NCBI GenBank assembly: GCA_930367205.1
Contig: OV884011.1
Coordinates: 164,899,226 to 164,963,225 of the forward strand
DNA: 64,000 bases
Source: Acanthosoma haemorrhoidale
Lineage: Eukaryota; Arthropoda; Insecta; Hemiptera; Acanthosomatidae
Direction: 5' to 3'
The translations under genes were made by a program, and so were the position numbers. Positions 1-10,400 of the stretch are shown here, in pieces (within the stretch, counting starts at the first letter, position 1; every line of letters starts with the position of its first letter). The notes beneath the pieces were generated by a model, which had not been told where the DNA came from, ran no database searches, and saw only the letters and a program-made list of their open reading frames with translations.

Positions 1-60
1 AGGTGTGCCCCGACAGTGCACTATGTTCAGGAGAAGAGAAACAGGGTAGGTTTTATAGGT
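1..60 (+). mobile_element. Fragment of the solo-LTR family
   Basis: The first ~50 bases (CCCCGACAGTGCACTATGTT and neighbours) match the internal part of the LTRs at 5205-5846 and 15037-16032 (there around 5331-5360 and 15187-15215). Similarity fades after ~50 bases and the piece is cut by the window edge, so its boundaries are unknown. Confidence 0.45.
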
Positions 61-180
61 AGTTTATGTGGTCTTGGAATGACCCCGAATTCACACCCTT
101 AGATACCGGGTGGGCGAAAACCATATCATCCCGCAGGCGTGTGTGATCCGTAGAGAGGCTGACTGGTAGGTGAAAACTCT

Positions 181-431
181 GGACGTGATGGAGAAACTGG
201 CCATTGCTCCCACTGTCACGAATTTATAGCAGGTCACGAGACCACTGCCGTTTCAGTCTCCGAGGAGGATTATAGGGATGAGTGGTGCAGTGCAATGACT
301 GTGCTAGGGGATTAGGGTGGTTGGATAGGCTACTATAGAATTTCATGAACTTGGAAGGGATGAGATCAAGAATGTAGGGTATATTAAGATATTTATGAAG
401 GGTTTGTTGCTGACGTAATAAGGGGCATTTA
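181..431 (-). mobile_element. Family A Jockey-like non-LTR element, 3' fragment
   Basis: Reading the minus strand gives the degraded C-terminal end of the family A ORF2 (compare 'RRLKRQWPRDLL' followed by stop in the copies at 43.9 kb and 55.4 kb) and then the start of its 3' UTR. The 3' tail normally ending in ATAATAAA is missing here. This is a dead fragment defined by its similarity to eight other copies in this window. Confidence 0.8.
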
Positions 432-1120
432 ACAGTAAGGTAAGGAAAATATATTAACGGTATATAACTTAAGGATAAGATATGATAAGAGCATATATAG
501 CAAACTTTTAGTTGCTAGTTAAATGTCTGATGCTCCCTCAAATCCCATCCCTAGCAAGGCTAAAGCCGGGTCCAAGGTTTAGGCCTTAAGTTAAGGAGGA
601 TTAAGTCTCTTTTATATTTGCACAGCCGTTGAAGGTTTACAATTTCCTTATTGGAAATTCGTGAACAACGAGCTTTCACCCTCTTCTCCTTACGTTATAC
701 CTGATTAAGAATATAAGCTCTGTGCCCAAGAGAGCCAACGAAGAAATCATCCCACCAGTAATATAACACCAGTACACAAAACCTCTCATTTTGGTTATTC
801 GCCGCCTACTACCTCTCAATCTTATATCTATATTGATTTAACTGTTGATAGCTCCCTACAGTAACCTAGAATAAAAGTTTCATAATAATATTTTACTATT
901 GTGTTTTATCAATTATTAAGCGACTATTTTAGTTGTCGGGAAGTATGTCCCCAAGGGGGGAAGACGCCCTCTGCGGAATAGGGTGACTACAACCCGGCCG
1001 CTGTTTGGCGAGCGTCAAGAATGAGATAAAATAAAAGGCAAAGAATCCGACTAGGAAGGTGTTGGGTCTGACAACCCCGGACTAAAAGATGGCAAGGTTA
1101 GGAAAGAGAGATGAAGAGTT
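432..1120. other. No gene seen; possible old LTR-like sequence
   Basis: No open frame or splice-bounded exon stands out. The motif TTGTCGGGAAG near 934-945 recalls the start of the LTR family, but I could not define two ends or a target duplication. Confidence 0.4.
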
Positions 1121-1124
1121 AGTT

Positions 1125-1600
<476 letters not shown>

Positions 1601-2003
1601 AGATATTATTCAATTATTTTGAGGTTTAGTTCTTTAGTACTTAGCCATGAGCTACTTTTAAACGAGACTATATGCAGAAGTCCGAGCTTTTCCAGAAGTT
1701 CTGCAGGGATTTTTTGAAAATAGTGATTTTCCAAGTGATTGATTAATAAAATAAAATATTTTTAAATTAAACCCCCAGTCCCACTCTTCATGAAGAGAAA
1801 GGCCGACCAAAAGGTTTATCCCACAGTTCGTAACTTTCCCTAATACGGTCAACGCGCTTCTTTCTCTGACTTAAATTAGTTTTTTTCTTATCAGGGTTCT
1901 CATTGATCTCATTGTTATTACAATAAACTAAAACAGTCGTTTTACTAAGATACATACTAACATACAATAATAAAATATTATTATGAAACTTTTTTTTGTG
2001 ATA
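1601..2003. other. No gene seen
   Basis: AT-rich sequence between repeat X and a family A copy. A 64-codon minus-strand frame (1658-1852) has no recognisable features. Confidence 0.5.
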
Positions 2004-2486
2004 AAAATTCCAACATCAAGCGTATCCAATCCTTTCAATCAAAACTCCTGAGAACAATAGTAAATTCTCCTTATTACGTCAGTAACAAAACCGTTCATAA
2101 CGATCTTAATATACACTACATTCTTGAACTCATCCCTTCCAAGTTCATGAAATTCCTTAATCCTATAATCCTCCTCGGACACTGAAACGGCAGTGACCTC
2201 GTGACCTGCTATAAATACGTGACAGTGGGAGTCCTGGCAATGGCCAGTTTCTCCATCATGGCTCGTATCCGGTGACGTGGCAGACGGAGGAGCGTGGAGG
2301 ACTTCCTCTTTCGCATGCGTGGGAGGTGAAAAACATGTGGATTTGGGAGGCCTATGGGCTGTCTGTAAATATTGTATGAATGAGCGAGTAAATGATGAAT
2401 TGTAAATATAGTATGAATGAGAACATTTATCTCAATTACTTATTGCCTAATAAGGCAGATTGTAATTTTATCATAATAAATAAGTT
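2004..2486 (+). mobile_element. Family A Jockey-like element, 5'-truncated copy
   Basis: The plus strand carries the last part of ORF2 ('NIKRIQSFQSK...' equivalents), with a deletion near 2156-2160, followed by the full family 3' UTR: TATAAATACGTGACAGTGGG, the CGGAGGAGCGTGG block, GCATGCG, and the tail ATTGCCTAATAAGGCAGATT ending at ATCATAATAAATAAG. A (TA)n tract follows. This is a typical dead, 5'-truncated non-LTR copy, inside what is probably an intron of the gene whose last exon starts at 2688. Confidence 0.85.
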
Positions 2487-2687
2487 ATATATATATATAT
2501 ATATCTTACTGTTGAACCGTAATATTACATAAAAATATTTCATTTCAGGATATTTAACTGCTTCTATAGTAACGAGGACGAGTGGACCTATTGGTTATAT
2601 AGTTCATCAGATGTCCACTATAACTCCAGCAGTTTTTTCTTTTATGTATGAACAATATTTCATCTGTTTTTTTTTTTTGGCTTACAG

Positions 2688-2870
2688 CGCTTGAACCCAG
2701 GGAAGTTGATATCGAAGCTGAAGCTGATGACCGTAGGCAAATTGAAGAAGGAACCTCCGGACATGGAACAGGACAACGAGCTCTTCGACGCGGACGAAGC
2801 GGCTAAGAGGACTGCAGAAGAAGAATCGTCGAAAAAGAAGGGGGAAGACGAAGAATCATCAAAGAAATAA
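2688..2870 (+). CDS. Terminal coding exon of an unidentified host gene
   Basis: A strong 3' splice site (a run of 12 T, then GGCTTACAG, AG at 2686-2687) is followed by a 60-codon open frame in phase 0 that ends at TAA 2868-2870. It starts RLNPGKLISKLKLM and ends in a highly charged tail rich in Glu, Lys and Ser (EEESSKKKGEDEESSKK). Overlapping AATAAA signals at 2866-2871 and 2882-2887 fit a 3' end, although CAGGTGAAT at 2876-2884 could also serve as a donor. GC content and codon use stand out from the AT-rich surroundings. I do not recognise the protein. The acidic-lysine tail gives no function. The gene lies upstream of this window or is interrupted by the large repeat-filled intron to the left. 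Confidence 0.65.
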   Translation, partial: RLNPGKLISKLKLMTVGKLKKEPPDMEQDNELFDADEAAKRTAEEESSKKKGEDEESSKK

Positions 2871-2887
2871 ATACGCAGGTGAATAAA

Positions 2888-3430
2888 ATCTATTTCGGCC
2901 AATATTCGTGTTTGTTTTGATTTATTTTAAGACTCTTTATCGTCAGACGAACGACAGTGTTGAATGGCGGTTGTCCCTTACCCGTTTCCAAGCAGAGCTT
3001 CAACGCTTCGGAACAGGCAACCATATCGAGGATCTAAGGATGTACCCAATATAGATATGGTTCTTATGACTTAAAACGTACACGAGAGATTGATGATGCA
3101 GCCTGTCATTAAGCCTGGCAGACCGTTTTCTCAGCTATTTTGAGGTTTTGTATCGATCCCTTCATTCTTATAACACCTATTTGAAAATATCAGAATTTAC
3201 AGGAGATGTGAAAAACCACCTTTTTTGCAACTGTTGTGGCTAAGATAAAGAACGACTATAAATTAACTTGGTTTATTTTTTAATTACATATGTGGTATTG
3301 GAACTTGAGGTGTGTTCACAAACGAGGCATTTCCACGTCAATTGACTAAGGAATTAAGGAAAATAATTTCGTGTTTTTGAGTATTTATTAATAACAAATT
3401 ATGTATAATATATATATGGGGTGGCAGACT
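2888..3430. other. Downstream flank, no gene seen
   Basis: Probably the 3' UTR or intergenic sequence after the exon at 2688-2870. No coding frame, RNA gene or repeat family was recognised. Confidence 0.5.
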
Positions 3431-3471
3431 GGACCAGTAAGCCTTGGTTCGAGTAGACCAGAAAACGCCAG

Positions 3472-3713
<242 letters not shown>

Positions 3714-3752
3714 TGTTCTTCAGGTACCGGGGTCCGAGAGTCTGTTGCAAGC

Positions 3753-4073
3753 TTTTCTTTTTTTTTATTTCTAATCCTCTTTATTGATAATTACAATGAA
3801 CAAAAAATAAATAAATAAATAATTTTTGATTAACATATTTCTCCTCGTTCTGCATACACAGATGTATATAATGCGACCAGTTTTTTATTAAAAAATAAAA
3901 AAAAACACATACACTACACACGCTGATGAGGCTCACCTTCAACTTACAGTCGTGAATACACTAAAACCTAAACCTAGAGCCTAAGACTAAAGCGTTCCAG
4001 CCGCGACAGCGTCCGGCCATCGATGGGGGAACGGAGCGGGGGTTATCGTGTTAAACACCGGGTTTGTCAAGTA
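3753..4073 (-). mobile_element. Family B-related non-LTR element, 3' end with target duplication
   Basis: On the minus strand the piece begins LTNPVFNTITPAPFPHRW, closely matching the C-terminus of family B ORF2 (LTNPVFNTMTPPPLPHRW at 41.7 kb). It then runs through a short 3' UTR to an A-rich tail (T-rich on +, 3754-3770). Flanks TCTGTTGCAAGC (3741-3752) and TCTGTCGCAAGC (4074-4085) form a 12-bp target duplication with one mismatch. It is a very short 5'-truncated insertion into repeat X. Confidence 0.85.
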
Positions 4074-4300
4074 TCTGTCGCAAGCCCCAAATCTGGCCCC
4101 TTATACAGGCAGGTCGGTCAGAGGGGGGGATCGCCCCGACGCAACCCCTAGTGATTCAGCTGTTTTATGCACTAGTTTCCCCCTCTCTTACTAACGCTTT
4201 AAGCTTTTTATTATTAAAATATAGAAACATAGGTGGATATTTTCTAGGGCGAGGAGAGGTGAACTTCTAATTATTTGTGGTGGAGAAGTTGACACAACAT

Positions 4301-5199
4301 CATAAAAGTAATTTTTATTTCTGTATCAGATGGAAATGATGTTACTCCACTGCTAGATTCTTGCCCGTTTATCGAAACAGAGTCAATGACTGGAATAATT
4401 GACCTTTCAATTGTGATATCAGCTCCCTGCGAAACAAGTACCAATTTATTTTAGAAAATAAGTTTTAAAATATTTATTATAGGTTGAGCCAGTCCAGTTT
4501 GATTGCTTGTAAATCGTTAATAAATAATATTTTTATTGAAATTCAATCGCCTGAATGATCACTGATTGGAAGTGATGATGTAATTGGAAATGTAAAATAG
4601 CGTGTCCTGAGCATTATTATCATTATGTATAAAGATTTTGGAACAGCTGTTGCCGTAATTAACAATCGTTTATTTTATTTTTAATAGTATATCAAATTTA
4701 ACGATGATTGACAAAAGTGTAATTTAAAATACCTTTTAGCAAACTCTAATGTGGACAATGTAAATTTAGATCGAGTAGAATATGACAAAGTCAGACTGTG
4801 TTACTTGCCTGTGAGTTCTTTTTTTTCCACTCGTAAACATAATTTATTTTATTTTATTTATTGCTGAACAAAATATATACAATAGAAACCACTTATTGAA
4901 CAACAATAATGAATAAAACATCACTCTAAATTGAATGAAAAAAAAATTACACTAGCTACAGACGCAACCTGATGCGTACTATTCATGCTCAGTAACGTTG
5001 TTAATCCCATGTAAGGTATCGAAATAGTGTGGATGCCTGTTATTGGAAGGTGAATCAGTGTTGGGTCTGATACGAGTTTTTACTTAATTTGTGTTTAATT
5101 AGGAGTTTACTGTTACAAGGTATTGAAACTAGTGTTATAGTATTAGCAGTAAGCTTAATAATAGTCACTCAACACAAAAACCTCCCTAAATTTTCGAAT
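4301..5199. other. No gene seen
   Basis: AT-rich sequence with no open frame over 60 codons and no repeat family that recurs in the window. Confidence 0.5.
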
Positions 5200-5204
5200 G
5201 AAGG

Positions 5205-5846
5205 TGTCGGGTTGTCTGACGTGCCTGATCACCTAGCCCTGGTGACAAATGTGGATTGCTCGAGATAATAACCTGGATAATCGTTCCAGGACGGCGTTAA
5301 TATCTGACTCTATTTATGATAGGTATGTGCCCCGACAATGCACTATGTTCAAGAGAAGAGGTACAGAAGTTTCATAAAGAATAAGCCAGCTTTCAGAGTT
5401 CGAGGGGGAGCGCAGCAGCGTTACAGGTACAAGTCGTCAGAGGGTCTGCAAGGAGACTGAAAGACATGGTAACAGACTCAGAGGCGCTGAGGAGTGAGAG
5501 TGGACTAGCAGGGCCAGGAGCACTGGTTTAAATATTGTTCCTGCTTGGGGGGGGGGCGTGAGGAAATGCGCATACCTGCGACGAGGTACGTGACCCCTCG
5601 TCCCCTAAAGGACTGTTTATGGCCTGGCTTTTAGGCCGGTGGTACCTCCTGTTTATGGCTGCCCTCTGCCGACCCTTTTTTAGTTTTGTGACTTGTTTAT
5701 GACTGGGGTCTTCCGTGTTTTATTGCTTATCACTTTACAATGATTAACATACACTAATTTTTACTTTACGTTATTTTACTTTTGCTTACAATATATATGC
5801 ACCAGAGTATAGGGTGATTTAACTTATGTAGTTAGCGGTCGCTACA
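5205..5846 (+). mobile_element. Solo LTR, copy P
   Basis: Begins TGTCGGG and ends GCTACA, so it has TG...CA-type LTR ends. It shares internal blocks with the LTRs at 11843-12635 and 15037-16032, including GGCGTTAATATCTGACTC, the GTGCCCCGACAATGCACTAT region and TTAGCGGTCGCTACA. Flanks GAAGG (5200-5204) and GAAGT (5847-5851) are a 5-bp duplication with one mismatch. There is no internal coding region nearby, so it is a solo LTR left by recombination. The superfamily is uncertain; BEL/Pao or Ty3/Gypsy are both possible. Confidence 0.8.
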
Positions 5847-5959
5847 GAAGTTTTTTTGATTTTTTTGAAAGCCTGAGATCTTTGTTTACTCTTCCTGTGT
5901 CAATCTGTTCTGGTGTCCCTTGTTTAACCTAGAGACTTGAATATATACACTTTCAGGTA

Positions 5960-6139
5960 AGTTAAGTCCAGGCGCCGCTAGTGCCCAGCCTTAATCCCCA
6001 AACATATGTTATCTGTATATGTTTACAGGTAATACCTATAGATAGAGGTATCTTGGTCTAAATAAAGTAGTCTTGTTATAACGTTCTACGTGTTCTTATT
6101 ACCAACCTTTCTTAGCTTGTAATTCAATAAACATTAACT
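5960..6139 (+). repeat. 5' LTR of the Ty3/Gypsy element
   Basis: 180 bp, AGTTAAGTCCAGG...ATTAACT, matching 11114-11293. It contains AATAAA at 6061-6066 and another at about 6126-6131 as candidate polyadenylation signals. No obvious TATA box; gypsy-type elements often use an initiator instead. At 180 bp it is short for an LTR. Confidence 0.95.
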
Positions 6140-6160
6140 GGTGCCGAAACCCGGGAACCG
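6139..6160 (+). promoter_or_regulatory. Minus-strand primer binding site
   Basis: TGGTGCCGAAACCCGGGAAC begins at the last base of the 5' LTR. The TGG start pairs with the CCA end of a tRNA whose acceptor 3' strand would read TTTCGGC plus discriminator A. I do not assign the tRNA identity from memory. Confidence 0.85.
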
Positions 6161-6234
6161 TGGAGAAAGAGAGTTATCGAGTGCGAGCGTAATTTTTTTT
6201 TGTTTTTTTTTCTTCTATACGCGAAAGAGAGAAG

Positions 6235-7425
6235 ATGACTGAAGGAGGAATTTTGAGACAGCCCGTCTTGAATCTCGTAGAGGGAGCAGATATTAGAAGA
6301 GTGGGAACTATGCCAGAAGTTCATGCCACGGCGCTCGCGCTGATGAGGGTAAAAGCGATGAATACCCAGGATCTGAGGAAGGCTGTTGCGGAGCTGGAGA
6401 GATTCACTGGGGAACTGGGTGAGCTGAACCATTTCCTGAAAGGAGGAGACCGTCTCACAGCTTTAATTGGAGCTAAAGCAGAAGAAAATTTAATAGATCC
6501 CAGAGACGCGGAATCGTTGAAGGCGGCCCTGATATGTCGGGTCAATAGAAGTATACTGAATCAAATTCAGGCAGATGAAGAAACCCCGTGGGAATTAATT
6601 AAGATGAGATTGAAGAAGGCGTACGGAGGAGGACGATGGACTCCCGAGGAGGACATATTCCAAATGTTTAGGGAGACAAAGTCCCCAAGACAAAGTAACG
6701 GGCAATATGCTGCGGGGTTAGTAGTCCGTTTCAATAAGATAACGGAGAAGATGAGAGAGTCGATTAGCGTAGAAGAGGTGGAGGGTAGAATGGGATTCTT
6801 ATCCACAATTCTAAAAGTGCAACTGGCCAAGGAGACAGGAAGAAAGGAAGGATTCTCTGATGAGCGCTCGTTCTCGGAGTGTGCACAATCAATGATCGAC
6901 ACTAGTGCCAAGGAGGAAGAAGTGAGGGTGCAAGACGTCGACAATGAGTGGAGCCGAGTTGCATACAAAAGAACCCGGACCCTGAAACCAACCTGGAGGA
7001 GACCAGAAACGTCCGTTATTGGCAGAGACAAGGGAACGACAGGAGAAAGAAGATTTAGAGGAACGAGACCGAGGTATGCCCCGCCCAGGGAAGAAAGAAA
7101 ATGCCACGGATGTAGGAAGGCAGGACATTTAGTGGCACAGTGTCCTCGAACAAAATGTTTTGAGTGTGGCGAGGAAGGACACATCGCGAGGCATTGCCCG
7201 TATATCTTCCGGAGGAGAGAATACCAACGACCAGAACCAATGGAGGTAAACACTCAAGAAGTAAGAGAGAGACGGAGCATGACACATGGGGAGAGTGGAT
7301 CATCAGAAGATGAGTCATCAGGGACTTCGGGAACTGAAGGAGAAGAAGCGAGGCGCAGCAGAAACAGGAGACAGACAGGGCAGAAGGTCGAGTCACGTAG
7401 ATGGGAGCAACGTGATGAAGCCTGA
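6235..7425 (+). CDS. gag: Gag polyprotein of the Ty3/Gypsy element
   Basis: 396 residues. Gag coats and packages the element RNA into virus-like particles. The N-terminal two thirds is a helical capsid-like region. The nucleocapsid part has two zinc knuckles of the CX2CX4HX4C form: CHGCRKAGHLVAQC (about 290-303) and CFECGEEGHIARHC (about 308-321). An Arg-rich stretch precedes them and a Ser/Glu/Arg-rich tail follows. The start ATG at 6235 is the first in frame after the ~95-bp leader that follows the primer binding site. The frame ends at TGA 7423-7425, and the next codons stay open into pol in the same frame, so a Gag-Pol fusion would need read-through of this one codon. No internal breaks. 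Confidence 0.95.
   Translation: MTEGGILRQPVLNLVEGADIRRVGTMPEVHATALALMRVKAMNTQDLRKAVAELERFTGELGELNHFLKGGDRLTALIGAKAEENLIDPRDAESLKAALICRVNRSILNQIQADEETPWELIKMRLKKAYGGGRWTPEEDIFQMFRETKSPRQSNGQYAAGLVVRFNKITEKMRESISVEEVEGRMGFLSTILKVQLAKETGRKEGFSDERSFSECAQSMIDTSAKEEEVRVQDVDNEWSRVAYKRTRTLKPTWRRPETSVIGRDKGTTGERRFRGTRPRYAPPREERKCHGCRKAGHLVAQCPRTKCFECGEEGHIARHCPYIFRRREYQRPEPMEVNTQEVRERRSMTHGESGSSEDESSGTSGTEGEEARRSRNRRQTGQKVESRRWEQRDEA
7423..7425 (+). promoter_or_regulatory. In-frame UGA between gag and pol, possible read-through site
   Basis: gag and pol share one frame; codons from 7426 to the first pol ATG at 7483 contain no stop. The UGA context is AAGCC-UGA-GGAGCG. Read-through would make Gag-Pol, as a UAG does in murine gammaretroviruses. 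Alternatives are a mutation of a former TGG or CGA codon, or internal initiation at 7483. Confidence 0.6.
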
Positions 7426-10400
7426 GGAGCGTGTCGGCAGAGAGGCGACCGCATCCTGAGATGTAATGCAATTCGGGAGAGGATGTGTGCGTTGCCACTA
7501 ATTAGGGTCAAAGGAGGAGAGATGTGTCTGGTGGACATGGGAAGCACCAACACCATCATGTCCCGCGGAGCGCTGGAGAGGCTGTATGGTGGAGAGAGGG
7601 CACTCCAGATTCAGGTATGTAATTGTAGTTTAATCACCCTGGGAGGCCCTTGCGAGGTAGTGGGAGAGTTAGTCATAGGGCTAAATAGGTGGGCGAAGAA
7701 AGGGGGAGATCTAAAGATACATATCGTAGGAAACATGCCGCGGGAGTACCAGGTGATAGTTGGGTGCGACATGTTGGGGAAGGTAGGTGCGCGTGTGGAG
7801 AATATCGGGGAAAAATGGAACATTAAGTTGGGCAAAGTGGAATATAAATGTCAAGGGACTATATGGGACGGAAGAGCGTGGATAGGGGCGGTTAATAAAA
7901 TAGAGGGCTGGAGGGAAGGCCTACAGAGGGAGTTTGAGGATATTTTTTACGTAGAGGGAGACACGCTAGGAGCGACTGGGAAGACGGTCCACGAGATCCA
8001 GTTAAAGAAAGAACGCGTCACATACGTGAAAGAGAGACGATATCCGCAGGCACTACGTAGGCATATTAGAGAGGAGCTAGAGAGTCTCAAACGGCAAGGG
8101 ATTATAATTGATAGCACTTCGCCATATAACAGTCCTCTATGGGCAGTGAGGAAGAAAAATAGACCTGGGGACGAGACGGAGAAATACAGGGTAGTTATCG
8201 ATTATCGGAAGTTAAACGAGAACACGACGGATGAGAAGTATCCTATTCCCCGATTTGAGGACATATTAGACAGATTGAACGGGGCGACAATATTTAGTAC
8301 CCTAGATCTAAAGGCAGGCTATCACCAGATCAAGATGAGTGCGAACGACCAAGACAAAACAGCCTTTACATTTGAGAGGGGGCATTATCAATTTACCAGG
8401 ATGCCATTTGGACTGAAAAACGCCCCGATTACCTTTCAACGCCTAATGGATGAATTTTTGAGGGGAATAGACGAAGCGGTATGCCAGGTCTACATGGACG
8501 ATCTGTTAGTTTTCAGCAGAACGGAAGCAGAGCACGTTGAGCACCTAAGAAGTGTATTTCAAAGAGTCCGCGAATTCGGATTAAAATTGTCCATGGAGAA
8601 GTCTCTGTTGGGGAAGAAAAAAATCAATTTTTTGGGCCACACTATCTCACAGGAGGGGGTTAAGCCAGACTCTACGAAGGTCGAGGCCATTAGAAGGATG
8701 GTGGTGCCCACAGATGTAAAGGGGATCCGTCGACTTCTGGGGACGCTTAATTATTACAGAAGATTTGTGCCGGACATGGCGGCATACCTGGTGCCTATTA
8801 ATAATTTACTGCGAAAGGGAGCGAGGGTGGTAATTACCCCAATCATGGAGCAGAACATCCGGAAATGTATGTCTAGCTTACAAGAGGAACCGATATTAGC
8901 ATTTCCCGATTTCCAACATCCCTTCACAATCACCACTGATGCCAGCGAATACGCACTGGGGGCAGTGTTGTCGCAGGAGAGAGACGGTGGGGAGCGCCCG
9001 GTGGCGTACGCTAGTCGACGGCTCACAGAAACGGAAGCGCGGTATAGTGCTCTAGAGAGAGAGCTCCTAGGTATCGTCTGGGCTATAGACCATTTCCGCC
9101 CATATGTCTTCGGCAGAAAATTCCGTGTTCACACCGACCACAGACCCCTACAATGGGTAGGAAAGTTAAAGGAGTCCTCGGCGCGGGTCACGAGGTGGAA
9201 AGAGTTTTTGTCCCAGTACAATATGGAGATCATATATAAACCCGGGAAAGAGAACGTAGTGGCAGACTGGCTGTCCAGAGCCATTACTGTGAATGCATTG
9301 GAAGAAGGGGAACCATCCGGGGAAATCCAACAGTTTCTCCGGGAATGGACACCCGGGGAGGATGGAAGCCTCGGTACGCGAGGAGATAGCGAAGGTGAGG
9401 AAACCCTTGAAGAGGAAGGTTCCGCCGCCGAAAGACCTGTTGAAATGGAAGTAACAGAAGGGATCGTGAACGACAAAAGACGGCAGATCATTTGGAAATC
9501 CAAGACCTCAGGGCGGCTGCAGATCGCATATGACAGTTATGGGAGAAGTAAAATCGCGACGATTTGGTCGCCACCAGGGGTTAGGAACCACCAAATTTGC
9601 CGTGCATTGAAAGATGCCTCGGAACCCGGAAAGACCCATCATGTATTTGTAGGGAATGCCACTATTTGGGAGAAAATTCGTAGACTCTGGCGAACGGAAC
9701 AACTTGGAGTGGATAGGATATTTATTCGGTGCACGTCGATGGTGGAGACACTCAAAGACAGAGAACAGCAGCTGGAAGTGACGCTGGCCTATCACCAAGG
9801 AAAAACGAACCACCGTGGAGTTCAGGAAACGTCGCAAGCGTTGCGGCGGAGGTACTTTTGGTGGGGAATGAAAAAGAGCATACAAGAAATGATAGGGGCA
9901 TGTGCAGTTTGTCTCACTACGAAGTATGACAGACATCCGCCACGGGGGCGACAAGAAGAATCGCCCACCGCCGAGACACCGTTGAGTGACTTACAAGTGG
10001 ATACCTTCACTTGGAGGGGGTATAAGTGGGTTACCACAATCGACAGCTTTAGCAAAGTGGCCATGGCGCACCCGGTGCAAGATCGGTCATCAGACGCGGT
10101 AATACTGGCATTAAATACCTTGTTCCAGTTTTACGGAGTACCAGACCGGATCGCGTCGGATGGGGGCAGAGAATTTGACAATGCCAACATCCGAAAAGAA
10201 ATGAAGACTCTCGATGTCTCTTGGCATCTTAATACCCCAGGGCACCCTAAGAGTAGAGGAGGGATAGAAAGATTGCACAGCACCCTGAGTGACCACCTGC
10301 GGGTATATCACGCGGAAAAGGGTCTGCCGGCGAATGAGGCAATGCCGAAGGCGGTGGCCGCTTACAATCATTCGATCCACACCGCGACGGGGTTCTCCCC

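Noticed and set aside
6321..7559. Minus-strand frames of 70-228 codons across gag
   Set aside because: They are shadows of the intact gag/pol frame on the other strand, without domains. The same applies to minus frames between 7611 and 10577 and the plus frame at 9729-9929.
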